A stretch of 64,000 nt of DNA from Symsagittifera roscoffensis. Taxonomy: Eukaryota; Xenacoelomorpha; Acoela; Convolutidae. The DNA lies in contig NC_087067.1 of NCBI RefSeq assembly GCF_963678635.1, positions 38,659,682-38,723,681 of the forward strand, given 5' to 3'. Below the pieces are notes generated by a model, which saw nothing but the letters and a program-made list of their open reading frames with translations, had not been told where the DNA came from and made no database searches. Of the stretch, positions 1 through 13,200 are shown piece after piece; the first letter of the stretch is position 1; the number at the start of each line of letters is the position of its first letter. The position numbers and the translations under genes are program-made.

Positions 1-541
1 TTCATACATAAACCTTTAAAAATTTATGTTAACATTTACGCAAAAATTTTATGCAACTTGGGGACCAGACAAAGAGCAGGCAATTTCTGACAATTTCTTT
101 TTTACTCATAAGATTTTATTTTTGATGAATATGTGCAGTTTTCAACTTAGTTGCTCGACCTAATAATCGGTTTTCCAAACTGAAACAACAGTTTTTGCAC
201 CATTTGAGTGTGTTGTCATGCTAAATAATCCAAGTTTTTGCAGTCATTATTCATTTGATGAAAATACTTGAAAGCTATTTTTGTCTTGATAAGTAGCCGT
301 GTCAGGGAAACAAGCTTCTTTCCGCTAGTTTTCTTCATTGTAAATTAGACTTTTAAATTTCAATAGCTCGATTTTCTAAGTTTTATTGAGTGCCTCACCA
401 TAACTTAGCATAGTGTATTGGTAAAAAATTGTTTTAAATTATTATATAGAGTTTAATGAGGTAAAAAGTCAGTTATTTTGGAAAAACAGTAAGATTACCT
501 TCGTGATGGTTAAAAATTTAGGCAGAAAACAAGGTGAGTGT
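1..541. other. 5' flank, no gene recognised
   Basis: AT-rich sequence with no convincing exon, RNA gene or promoter motif. It is either upstream DNA or an intron of the gene that becomes visible at 890; the sequence does not decide which. Confidence 0.4.
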
Positions 542-862
542 TTTTTAAGTGTCAATGAAACTAGTGAAGTCACTTATATAGCGCTTTTTCTTGCATTTTT
601 TCGGAAATGACTTTTAGTTTCGAAAGTGGTTTTTAATTTTTAGGTTTTCAAGTGAAAAAAAATATATATCTGTTGATCAGTAATCTCAAATCGGGTATGT
701 TTCATAAAAAAGTGCCAATCATAAACGAGTCTTCAAGTTCAAAGAGCTTAAGCGTCATATGTTTTGTCTCCGAAGTTTGAAATATTCGAAATAAGACAGT
801 CTTTTTTTTCGGTTTCCTTGAATTCATTGACAATTTTCCAACCGTCAGTGGCCTATGTTTTG
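542..862 (+). repeat. Intronic repeat family A, copy 1
   Basis: Diverged copy of a ~450-bp repeat that starts near AAGTGTCAATGAACGTAGT and ends near CCAACTGTCTGTTGGCTATG. It ends 10-20 bp before the presumed acceptor of exon 1. Confidence 0.7.
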
Positions 863-889
863 CCGTTTTTAGCGAACAGTGACATATCA

Positions 890-1206
890 ATGAAGGAGGA
901 ACTGGAGGCATCGGCGGCCAGCCTGTTCTACGGAACAACCGCAGCAGGTGGCAACACAAGAGAGGGTAGTTGCAGTGGGGGCAGTGGAGGGGACACGAGC
1001 AGCCACTGCAGTTCTTCTCTCTCGGGATGTACAATTCCAATGTGTAATACAGCAACAGGGGAGAATAATAATAGCTCTGCGTTTTCATCTACCTGTGCTT
1101 ACCAGATGTCACCCTCCGGGATATCGTCTAGTAGCAACCAACACCAGCATCATCATGGCCAGCAGCATACCCCTACTCACACACACCTTTCTCAAAATCA
1201 ACTCAG
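890..1206 (+). CDS. ELM2-SANT gene, exon 1 (first coding exon seen)
   Basis: Encodes residues 1-105 plus two bases, beginning MKEELEASAA and rich in Ser, Gly and His. The donor is CAG|GTCAGT. Acceptor-like AGs lie at 871-872 and 878-879, just before the ATG, so this is probably an internal exon that holds the start codon behind a 5' UTR exon. No in-frame stop lies between those acceptors and the ATG, so an upstream coding start cannot be excluded. Confidence 0.7.
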
Positions 1207-4200
1207 GTCAGTGCTTCTTCATTCGAGATTAATCTATGGAGGTAAAATTTAGCGGTATAAAATAGAACTAATAGAAATTATAATTCTTTTATTGACATGA
1301 AGGAGAAAAGTAAGCCAATCTGATTTATTTTAACTTTGCTTTTCTGAAATTACAAATTTGACTTAAACAAGTATACCCGGTTGCTGCGCAAGAAGGAGGA
1401 TGTTGCGACCTCAGTATTATTGCAGAAAACTAAATAACATTTTTTAAAAAGTAAACTTTTGTAAACCTGAATAATAACGAATGAAATGAAAATAAATAGC
1501 TGATCGTCAAACGGATAGCAGATCATAGACAAATTAGCATAGAATGTTATGACCATGTTCTTGAAAAAGAATTTTCTTCAATTCTTCAAGAATTTTCAAA
1601 AAAGATTTTTCTTCAAATTATTGTCGTTTTTTTTTGGCGTCGTGTGATGAAATGATCTGAGCGAAAGCCTAGTACTTAGGCATTTTCGATAGTCATAGTA
1701 TAATAGGCATATTGGACATGTTATGTCGAGTTTTGCAGAAGTGGCGCTAAAAATCTTCATCATTTATTAACTTGGATTAAAAGTAAATTTTCAGGCCTTG
1801 AATAAAATTTTAACGGCTTTTCCTTCTACATGAAGCCTGCTCGCATGCTTTTTTTGCTCGAAAATAGCCAAAAATTCAAACTAATTTTTCTCGAAACTGA
1901 GAAAACGTATTAGAATTTTTTTAGAATTCGATCGAATTGCGACTGAAAGGGCTTTAGTTTAATGATTATTATAACACTCATGCCATTCCCATGGTTATTT
2001 GTGATGCTTGATTATTTGTGGTACTTGATTTTGCGTGGAAAAAAACACCCGAATATAAAGTTCCTCCTGATTTTCAATTGTCAGAACAAAAACACCCGAA
2101 GACAAAAGTTCCTTCTCACTTTCAATGGTCGGAACAAGCATAATTGTAGTATTAGTTTTTTTAAATAAGGGATGAGGCTATGTAAGAAGAGATAAGCGCG
2201 ATGTAAATATTTCAGAAAAAGAAAACTTTTCTGACCAGTTTTTTTGTCGACTCGGATTATACATGAAAGATCAGTCATAACTTTTTTAGAGACGCAGTTA
2301 AAAGTCCGAATTGAATTATCTTAGCCGAATGTGTTTGGTTTTGAACAAAAAGGAAAAATCGAAATATCTCAGGCCCTAAGTCGATTAGCATTAGAGGCGA
2401 AACTTGTGATATGAATTTTTCCACGGAATTAAACTTTAAACTAACTGACTGTAAAAATGAGCAGGGTTTTTGTTCCCATCACTGAAAGTGAGCAGGAACA
2501 TTAAATTTAGATTTTTTCTGCTAAATTTAGTCTCGCTAAGAAATGACGTCGGCAAGTAAGTGTCAATGAACAAGTCTTATTATAAAGGTTTTTTGATTTT
2601 TTTTGCAGCAGAAAGTCAAGTTATGCACGCTTAAATTCAGTAAAAGATTTGCTAATGGCGCATAACACTTGAACGAGTTTAGTTGAAAAGTGGATTCAAT
2701 TTTTAGGAGCAATGAACGTGGTCAGTCTTTTATATAGGTTTTCATGATTTTATGTTTTTTTTTTTCAGGAAAATTGGCTCACGCTCAATTTTAATTTTTC
2801 GCGGTTTGACTTTTGATTTCTTTTCAAATTTAGTGCTTTTCCATTGTTAAAAGGAAGACAAACCCCACAATTGAACAGCAAACGTTTAAAGGCTACGAAA
2901 AACGTGATCGACTTCTAATTTCGAAAATGGAAATTAATTATCAGATTTTCCAGCGAAATAATTGGGTTAATTTTAACAAAAAAGTGTCCGCCATAAGTTT
3001 TTTTTTACAAATTCAAAGAGCTTTGAGGCCATCTACTTTTTTCTCTGAAATTCAAAAGTTGGAGGTTTTTGAAAAAACAAATCAGTTTTTTCAGTGGATT
3101 ACCCGTTTCCAACTGTCAGTTGGCTATGTTATTTTTTTGCAGTATGTTCATAAGATCAATAAGCAGCTATTAAGTACAGCCAATGTTACGGGTTTTAACA
3201 CAGACTATTTTATTACAAATAGCACTTTAAGTTCAATTTATCATGGATGTGTAACGTAGAGTTAAGGAAGGAGACCAGCAACAAACTAAGAGGGTTTGAA
3301 CCTGGGCAGGGTCGGATGTTATTAATGAACTTTTTCGTATGCTAGTTAAAATGCTTCCGCTCTATAAATTGAGGCATGTTACTTGGTAATGTATTTTTTC
3401 AAGTTGACTGGTACTGCTAATGCGTCATAATTGGCTTGCGTCTTTTAGCAATTATGTAGCCTCATAATTGGCGTGCGTCACGTAAGAAATTTTTGCCAGA
3501 CACATTCAGTTTTTCCCAGTAGCGTTATCGGTCATACTTTTGCTTGTGTATGTGAAGTGCAACTTCGCCTCTGTGTAAAAGGAAGGCAAACTCCTCTATT
3601 GATCAGCGAAAGTTAAAAGGTTACGAAAAACCTGATCGATTTCTAGTTACGAAAATGGAATTTAGTTTTCAGTTTTACCAGCGAATTAAAAAGTTTATTT
3701 ATTCATCCTGTTTTCTCAAATTAGGTTAATTTTATCGAAAAAGTGCAGGTCATCAATTGTTCTAGAAATTCAAAGAGCTTTTAGGGCAACTATTTTTGTC
3801 TACGATTCTTTCAAAAAATAAGCCCGTACTTTTTTTGTTTACTTGCGTTCACCGAATCTTTTCCAACTGTCTGTTGGCTTAGTTGCAGCTTGATAAGTGT
3901 TCTGAAAAATAACTCATAGCAGGCGATTGTTTCTGGCGTCTTTTCTTCCAATTGAGAATCATTACAGACAAAATCTTTGTCGACTATTCTGACCAGTTTT
4001 CTCGACTCGGATTATACTTGAAAGATCAGTCATAACATTTTTAGAGACGCAGTTAAAAATGCCGAAATGAATTTGAAAACTCCGAGTCAATGAACGTAGT
4101 CTTATTATAAAGGTTGCGTGAATTTTTTGCCTCTCATCAATTGTTCTAGAAGCTCAAAGAGCTTTAAGGGCATCTATTCTTTTCTTTGGAAGTTGATGTT

Positions 4201-7200
4201 GATTTTTTTTTCAAAAACAATTCAGTTTTTTTTTTGCGTTCATTACTCTTTTCCAACAGTCAGGTGGCTAAATTTAGTTTTCCCAGCGGCATGAAAACTT
4301 TACCTATTGATTCAGTGTTTGTCAAATTCGTTAATTTTATTTTAAAAAAATTGTCAATCATACATTGTTCTAGAAATTTAAAGAGCTACAAGGACATCTA
4401 TTTTTTCTTCGAAAGCTTTTTTTCAAAAAACAAGTCAGTTTTTTTGTTTCCTTGCGTTGAGTACTTTTTTCCAACAGTCAGTAGGCTATCTTTAGTTTTC
4501 ACAGCGTCATAAAAACTTTATCGATCCAGTTTTCTCATTTGAGTTAATTTTGGTTTGAAAAGTGAAAAACATAAATTGTACTTAAATTTCAAAGAGCTTT
4601 AAGGCCATATATTTTACTTCGTTTCGAAAATTGATTTTTTTTTTCAAAAAATAAGTCAATATGTATATTTTCTGTTTCCTTGCGTTTATTGGCTCTTTTT
4701 CAACTGTCTGTTAGCTATGTTTGTCCTTAAAATGAATATTATTGTAAATATAAGTTACGAAAAATCTTACATTTTTTTCATTTTGGTTAGCTCGTAAATT
4801 GCTCATGCATGTTTAACATTATTGGATTTTGAAATTTTTTCTGGTAGTGTAACCATTTCAGCATAAGATTGGCCCTAGTAATGACACAGTTTTCTCTAAT
4901 TCGGTTCATTTTAAAAACTGTCAGGTGCAAAATATTCTTGAAATATTCTTAGCAAGCTTCATCAAATCAGAAGTTTTACTCTTTTCGGATTAACAACGGG
5001 TTTGACAAATACAAAGAATCATTTAGCTGTTTTATTTTATATCTATTCCGGGGTATCAATTTGGACTTTGTAGCTTGGAGCTAATCTCTATGACTGGTAT
5101 GATAAAGGGCATGTATTAATTTTTCACTATAATTAAAAGACATTTTGATTTAGTTATATAAATTGTAAATACCAACCCTGATTATGTGCAAGTCGAGGTA
5201 TACTGTATCGGCTTAGTCACCTAGTACAGTGCTGATTTAAATTATCTGGACAAAATGAACAAAACTTGAGTTTTCAAACGCGTTTTTCTCAAATTGGGTT
5301 AAGATTAGACAAAAATTGAAGAGAACCAAAGTTGCTTAGAATTTCCTCAGAGTTAATATGGTTTAATTTTTTCTCCGAAATTCTCAACCAAAATTTTACC
5401 CCAAAAATGGGTCATTTTGGCTTTTTTCAATTATTCAAGAATTACGCTGAAAATACTTTGTTATTTGATAAGAAAATTATATCACAAGAAGCGTCTCACA
5501 CAGCCCAACAAAGTTTAAGAAGGGTCAAATCTCCAAAAGTTTGCGCAAATTGTTTCAAATTTGTTTTTAAACAGAGGTACTGGGTTTTATATAGTAAAAA
5601 CCACATTTATTGACTATCAAGTAAAAAAATTTTCTCTTATTCTACTTTTTGGAGATTTAACCCTTCTTAAACTTTGTTGGGCTGTGTAAGACGCTTCTTG
5701 TGATATAACTTTCTTATCAATTAACAAAGTATTTTCAGCGTAATTCTTTAAGAATTGAAAAAAGCCAAAATGACCCATTTTTGGGGTAAAATTTTGGTTG
5801 AGAATTTCAGAAAAAATTACACCATATTATTTCTGAGGAAATTCTAAGCAACTTTTATTCTCTTCTATTTTTGTCTAATTTTAACCCAATTTGAGAAAAA
5901 CGCGTTTGAAAACTCAAGTTTTGTTCGTTTTGTCCGGATAATTTAAATCAGCACTGTATGCGTTGTTTGAATGAAAAATAGAGAGAAGTTTAAAAACTTT
6001 AAAGCTCAAAATTGTTCCTAACATTCTGTTTTTCGTCAGCTGGCTTCTGCGCATTTATACTAGTTATTGAATCCGTTTTTAAAAAAGTACCTCATTGTAG
6101 CTTTCTTTCTTGCGCTAACAAATTTTGAGCTCATAATTTTTGAGAAAACAAGTCAACTTCAAGCTTTTACATGGGCTTGCTTATCGACTAGCATGGTAAT
6201 AGATTGGTCTCTGTTCTAATTGCTGATTGGTATGATGAACCTATTCCTATTTCCTAACTATTTTGAAGTGGTGGAAATTGACAAGTAGATCTGATTTGTT
6301 GAATAGCTAAGCTGAACATATGGTAGCTGTTGGCACTATCACTAAAATGGAATCAACTATTAGCTCTGCGATTTCCAGAAAATTTACCCCTAATTTGCAT
6401 TCTGTATTCACGGAATCTTGACACTGCTTTAACGGTTAATATTTTATAGATGATTTGAATATTTTGCATATACATTAAAAAGGAAACCAGTCCTTAAAAG
6501 TAAAAAGGCCTGAAATGTCGTTTTTTTGGTGATTCTCAAATTTCATGTTAAATTGTAAAGGTTTTAACTGTATAAAAAATGGATTGTATATGTGTGATTT
6601 GAGCTATAGACAGTAAACCATGCTTACTGTGTAACTAAAGATGTTTGCAAAATATATGCTGTCTGTGTGATCAGCTGAATCAGTTGATTGCTTTTTTAGA
6701 ACATTTCATGAAAAGAAAAAGGAGATCGAGTCATTTTGCTTCAAGTATCTTTGCTGAAATTTAGGGATATGTGACCAAAGATGCAATGCGGCACCTCGCA
6801 GCAAAAAGTTATAGTCCCACGGAAAAAGTTTGTTTTTTATAAGGGGGCTATATTTTGCTAGAGGATAGAATGAGAAAAGGCTAAATAATTAGACAGCTCC
6901 ACATAAAACAGCTGGCTAACAAGAGAAGCCGGTTGCTGTGCAAGTAGCACAGAAAGTTCCGAACACATTCATAAAAAATTTCAAAAAAGAATTGTGCCGG
7001 TTTTTGTGCGTGGTGATAAAAGGAAAGCCGAAAGATTAGAAGTTTAGTTAAATAATCATAATCGACCACAGTTGTCTTCAAATATTAATAATAAACAAAG
7101 AAAAAATTAAATGCAAGTCTCTCAGTGGTCGGAACGACAAATAAATGTAATACAAAGCCTTAGTAGGTGTCAAACTATCTGAACTGCTTCAGGGAAAAAA

Positions 7201-10200
7201 TATGTGCATATCCTGTGGAGATGCTAGTGTGTAACCCCGAGTTGTTGCTTTCGGGAAATACTTCCAAATTTTTAGTTTTTTTTAGCGAACTGGTTTGTCG
7301 CGGTACTAACCAAAAAGGCCCATTTGCATTGTTTTAATTGACTTCAACATAGTGGAAGTCAAATCAATCAGGCGCCGATCTAAAATTTTCTCGAATGGGG
7401 TGTGTTTTTTTTTACCTTTTCTTAGGTCTAAAAAAGTTCCGAACACATTCATAACAAACTTTAGAAAAGATTTGTGCTGGTTTTTAGGTCTACCAAAATG
7501 ATTTACGGGATTTATATAACACTAAGAGATTCTATGTTGAGAACATTTTCAATGAATGATTGTATCTTTAAGGTCACCAGTTGCGGGGATGAGCGGGAGC
7601 GATGAGGATGCGGGCAGCCGCAGCTCAGCCTTAGTCACAGCAACCGAACAGAGTCTTCTAATCGCAGCATCCTCCCTCTCCTCTTCCTCCCCCCAGTTCA
7701 ACCCACACTACCATCTCCACGACCTCTCCGATTCATCATCCCCCTCCCCCTCTTCAAATGTGTTCAAGGTTGGAGCAATTTAAATTTAGAATAATCTTAA
7801 TTTAGTCTTATGAACAGGCTTATGTTAGTCGTAAAGCGCTCTCTCGTGATGTTTTTGTAAAAAGAATTCTTCATTCGTAATTTTGGCCGTGAAATGACTT
7901 CACTTGGAAACGATTTATTATTTTGATAATTGATAAATTCTGTTTTTTTTTTTACAGCAGTTCTCCGCGATGAGCCGTTTAACTTATCCGTTGACCGGGC
8001 TCCAAATTTAAAAAAAAAACTTTATTCATGTTATCACCGTTCAATTCCTTAACCTCCATGCCATTTAATGCCCTTTTAACATAATACTACTACATTTAAA
8101 TATCACATTCGTATCTCAACGCTGTATTATTCCGATAGAAGATGCGAACCTTGTTTAAAGTTAGTGTCACTTAATAAAGCGACCCGAAATAAAGTATGTT
8201 CTTTTTTTGATTTCGTGAATTCTCTAAATGTGGAAATCACTTATCTGAATGGAAAAAAGATTAATTCACTCTTTTGCGCAATTCGTTGCGATTCCTTGGA
8301 TTGTTTTAGTTGGAATGATTTATTATTAAGTGTAAAACAAGTTATTGTCCCTTGGTCGCGATGATTTTTTTTGGAAAAGGCTTTTTTAAGAATGTTTAAC
8401 TCTTGTTCACCGTCGAATTTTGTTTTTCGCGGTTTGACTGATGCTTTCTTTTTAGTTCACTGCATTTCCTGTAAACAATGAAGACAAACACCGCTATTTA
8501 GCAGCAACAGTATTAAAATCATGAAAATTTGAATGACTTCTAGTTTCAAAAAAAGACTAAATTTGCAGATTTTCCAGCGGAATATAAAATTTATTTATTA
8601 ATCCAGTTTTCTCTACAAAGGATAAGTTAACAAAAAATGCCAATCAGAAAAAAAATAAATGTTGAAATTCAAGGAGGCTCAACGTGGTATGTTTTTTCTT
8701 TGAAAGTCTATGGTTAAAAGTAGTCTTTTACACTTTTCAACCAACTGTTGGCTAGGTTTGATAAAAACAGGTATTATGAAAATGTATGGGATTTGGTTTT
8801 TTATTTTTTTGAGACGCTTTGGAAAAATTTTTCACTTTTATCAAAAGTTATAGTTTTTTCTGAAAACTACTTCACTTTAAAAAAAAATTAGAACCAATTT
8901 AAAGACGGGCCACTCCTCTGTGTGACTGCACAATCTCCTACTCTCTTTTATCATACCTCCCTTTCTACAGCATGCAAAAAATTCTGTGGGGGAATATTTG
9001 AACAAAATTTTTTTCTTTTCTCAAAAGTAGCCTTAAATTTGTGCGAATGGCTTCAATAGATATAATGGGTTGCGGCAAGCTCCACTGCATAAGCGGCTAC
9101 ATTTAATTTTTTAAACAAATTTATGGCCCTCGGAAATTTTGGGCTCATTGGAGAGAATGGATTGTGGGACGCTTTCCTACCTTAGCGGCTGTGCCCAAAT
9201 GATCTACACAGAAAAAGATATTTGTCCTTGGAAAAGTCATATTTTTGATTGTTTGACCGTTTTTGAAACTTTTCGACTTTTCTCGAAAACTAACTGAGCT
9301 GTTTTGGATTCAATGAAGAGGTTATTGGAAGCTCCTCGTACAATAGCGGCTAATTTCAATTTTGGAGTTCAATCAAAAGGAAGGGTTGAGAGAAGCTCCT
9401 CTGTGTAAGCGGCTACACCCGAGTGTTCCTACAAAAAATTATAGCCCTCAGACAAGCCTTATAGCCCAACTTTTTGTTTCTTGTCCGTTTTTTGAAATGT
9501 TTTGACTTCTCTCTCAAACTACTCAGCTGAATCTGATATCAAAGATTCAATAGAGCCAACTGTTTGTGGGGAAACCTCGGTGCATAATTAGCTACGTCTT
9601 AAATTTTTTACGAAAAGTGTCTTTTTGAAAAATTCCATGTTCTCAGAAAGTTTCCTTTTTCCTACTGATTTTAATAGAGGAACAACTAAGGTTTTGGATG
9701 AAGCCTAATTTTTTAAATTACCCATGTCATCCTGCGTCAGTACAATAAATTCAAATATATATTATATCTTTCTGCATCTTTGGTAAGATTTTATTTCATC
9801 AAAAATACGTTTGTTGTATTTTTATACAAAAATTATAAAGTTTTTTAAGTGCACTCTGCCTAAAAAAACCATAGTTGTAGGTGCGATCTGCCAAAACGAC
9901 TTTCTTAAAACCCTGCTGGGTTAAGTTTTCAGGATAGTTCAACGTCTAGAATTGATTTAAACTACATTGCCTTGATTGCCGTCAATAAAAAGTATGGTTT
10001 CCTTCAGTTTTTTTTGCCAAAATCAATTTTCATAATTGCGCTCTGCCGTTTGCTATTTTTTCATTATTCAACATGCATGGCTTAAATGAAAGGAAAAATG
10101 CTTAACTGATATACTTTCGAATGCACCATAGTTTCAGACACCGCTACGAAGCTTCGTTTATATTTGTTTATCAATTACTTAATATGTGTGTTCTTATGTT

Positions 10201-13200
10201 TCTCAAGATTTTCAAAGTTTTTAAAAGTTTTCATCGGGGCCCAATCTTGCCTTGTTATAACAGAAAAGTGATTTTTTTTCATGCTAACATATTGTGTGGC
10301 GCACATTCTTTGTCTTCAACGCCCAGAATCAGACCTATTGAAAGCAGAACAAGTCTATTTTAAATTATTTTAACCCCCATCTCCTTTTTTGCGCCAAAAT
10401 TATGACTACGTTTTTTTGCCAGTGTCTTGCAACATGTTTTTATGCAAAATTAAGTATTTATAATCTTGAATAGAAGCACCATAATCTTCTGGTAAGGNNN
10501 NNNNNNNNNNNNNNNNNNNNNNNNNNNNNNNNNNNNNNNNNNNNNNNNNNNNNNNNNNNNNNNNNNNNNNNNNNNNNNNNNNNNNNNNNNNNNNNNNNNN
10601 NNNNNNNNNNNNNNNNNNNNNNNNNNNNNNNNNNNNNNNNNNNNNNNNNNNNNNNNNNNNNNNNNNNNNNNNNNNNNNNNNNNNNNNNNNNNNNNNNGGT
10701 CCATTTTTCTCAAATTGAGTTAATTTATCAAAAAAGTGCGAATCGCAATTTGTTCTAGAAATTCAAAGAGCTTCATGGGTATCTATTTTTTTTCTTTGAA
10801 GTTCGAAAAATGAGATCTCACAAAAGAAGACAGTACTTTTTTTGCGTTCATTGGCATTTTTACAACTGTCTATTGGCTATTTTTGAACAATATTTCTGCT
10901 TTTTACAGGTGCCGCGACAGCCGCAGCCACCTGCATGTTCCCCTACTCAATACCGGAGTATCAAACGAAAGTCCAAACCGACCCCCTTGAAAATAAACAA
11001 CCCAGAGTACCATGGAACCACTGGATCAGCTGGTACTGTGTTCCAGAGTTGGCTCAAATCTCCAAGGTAACACGAGTTCATTTTTTTGAAAAAGTAAATC
11101 TATTGCGATATGATATAATTTTGTGTAGCACCACTTTCATTATCAGTTTCACATTTCTCAAAGTCAACTGTTTTCTTTAAAACAGTAGAAAGCGAAACTA
11201 TGATCAGTTAATTGCTCTACTGCAAAGAAAACAAACGCGTTACGTACGCATTTGCTGTTTTTTGCGTTTGTACTAACTCTTATTGTTAACATAGACGAGG
11301 GCATACATTAAATGAAGCGATAAGCAGTAAATGAGAGATTTTGGTGGTAGTAATTTTTCAGTAAATAAAATAAAAGAAAAAGGTTTGAAAGATGTTCAAT
11401 AAAGAGTTGACGCTTAATTACCTTGACATTTCGCAATACGCCTACAATCAATGTGACTGTTGATGGCTCAAACGTTTTCTGTGAGTGAGTGTTTTTCTAC
11501 AGTTGCGACAATTTGCAGAAAAAAGCTGCTATGGTAATACTTTTCCCACATTTTCAGTACTTAAATCAGATCTGCTGCAACTATTTGCTCTCCGGATCAC
11601 GGTTTGGCTATAGGATCATTGCGTGGTTTTGACAATTTGGGTTTTGAACATAACATTTTTTTGACCGTCTGGTTGTCTTTCAAAGATCAAAGAAAATTGA
11701 GGCGTTTTTGACGCGTTAGTCGAGGTTGGACATAAGAATTTGAAAAAAAATATATATTTGTAGATTTTTTGAAAAAAATTAAACTTTTTCAATAACAGAA
11801 AAGATTGTTGAGTATTCGAAAAACATCGAAACGAAAAACATCGAAACGGCGGGAAAAAATATGTTTTTAATTGTTGCATCAACGATGTGAAAATGTGTTT
11901 AGTGGTCATATAATAGGCTTTTATATTGCTGAACTGTTTCTGAATTGCAGATTGGATATCGCCGGCAGATCCCCAATGGTGCAAAAGAAGTCAACAGGAG
12001 CTCCTCTCTCGGCGTCATCTATTCTCGAGAGGAACTCGGGATGCACCGCTCTCTCCTCCGCTCCATCCTCCATACCCTACACTCCTCCTCCGATGCTGAA
12101 CCCCCTGAGAAATGGGTCCGGTCTGTTTGCTTCCCAATTCGTGCCACCCACGCCCTTCACGCCTCCGAAGGAAGAAGTGCAGGACCCGGTGATCAACGTA
12201 GGCCAGAAGTTCCAAGCGGATATTCCGGACTTGGTGACTACTGGAACTGCTGCTGGATCATCCCCCTCCTCGGCGTCTAGAGCAGAAGTGACGAGAGATC
12301 GCAGCGTGCATCTATGGAGTCCGTCAACGTGCAAGCTTTTCGCGAATTCTGAGTGTGAGTGAAATAAAATTGGACGAAAAGATTGGCAATTAAATGCGAA
12401 GAACGATCTAATTGAAAGGATTGGAAAACAACAATATAGTTATGATAAGCAAACACAAGTAATCAAACCAGTCAATTATGTCCAGCTCTCAAGCTTATTG
12501 ATTTATGTTTTTCATGAATACAATAAAATAACCTTAATTTAGAAAAAAAAGTGAAACAACTTTCAAACATATCCGTCGATACCAAACACTCTAATTGGTC
12601 TCCACAATTAGACATGACATGCTGAGTAATGATTAGATGTTAGGGGCTTCTTTTTCGTTGAAGGATTCTTTTTCTTTGAAGGATGTTGTTTTTTTTTCAG
12701 TGGAAGACTACTTTGCGCTGTCGCAGTCCTGTGCAATAAATGGAGGGGGAAGCAACGTGGAACTAGCCCACCACGTGTTGCATCTGTCCAGGAGCATCAA
12801 GGCCGCACTTCGCATGTTATTGAGAAGGAAGACCAGGGTCGTGGAGTCAAGGTCAGTCAGGTTCAGTCAGCAGGGAACACGTTAATTTTGATATTTCAGG
12901 ATAAGACTATCAAAATGAAATACCTTTCTACTTATTGGGATAAGAATGAGACAGGACACTGTGCACGCAGAATTGTGAACTACACTGTGCACGCAGAATT
13001 GTGAACTAGATTATAGAAGTAGTTAAACTCTGATCTGAAGTCTCACATTTTTGAATAGGTGTTTTTTTTGGGTGTCAATGAACGAAATGAAGACATATTT
13101 AGGCCGTGTTTTCTCGGTTTTTTTCAGGATATTTGTTCATGCGGTCTGATTTCTTGTTCAGTTTAAATTAGTTTGTTACAGGGAAGGCAAGTTACGCTCT

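Noticed and set aside
764-889. In-frame extension of exon 1 upstream of the ATG at 890
   Set aside because: It reads through a family A repeat copy and the presumed acceptor, so it is not coding.
5332-5613. 93-codon frame, with a near-identical one at 31463-31741 and its reverse at 31748-32050
   Set aside because: These lie in the inverted arms of the mariner-type MITE; similarity reflects repeat copies, not a protein family.
11871-11950. Upstream extension of the exon 4 frame starting at an ATG
   Set aside because: A standard branch/polypyrimidine region and the TTGCAG acceptor at 11950 place this in the intron.
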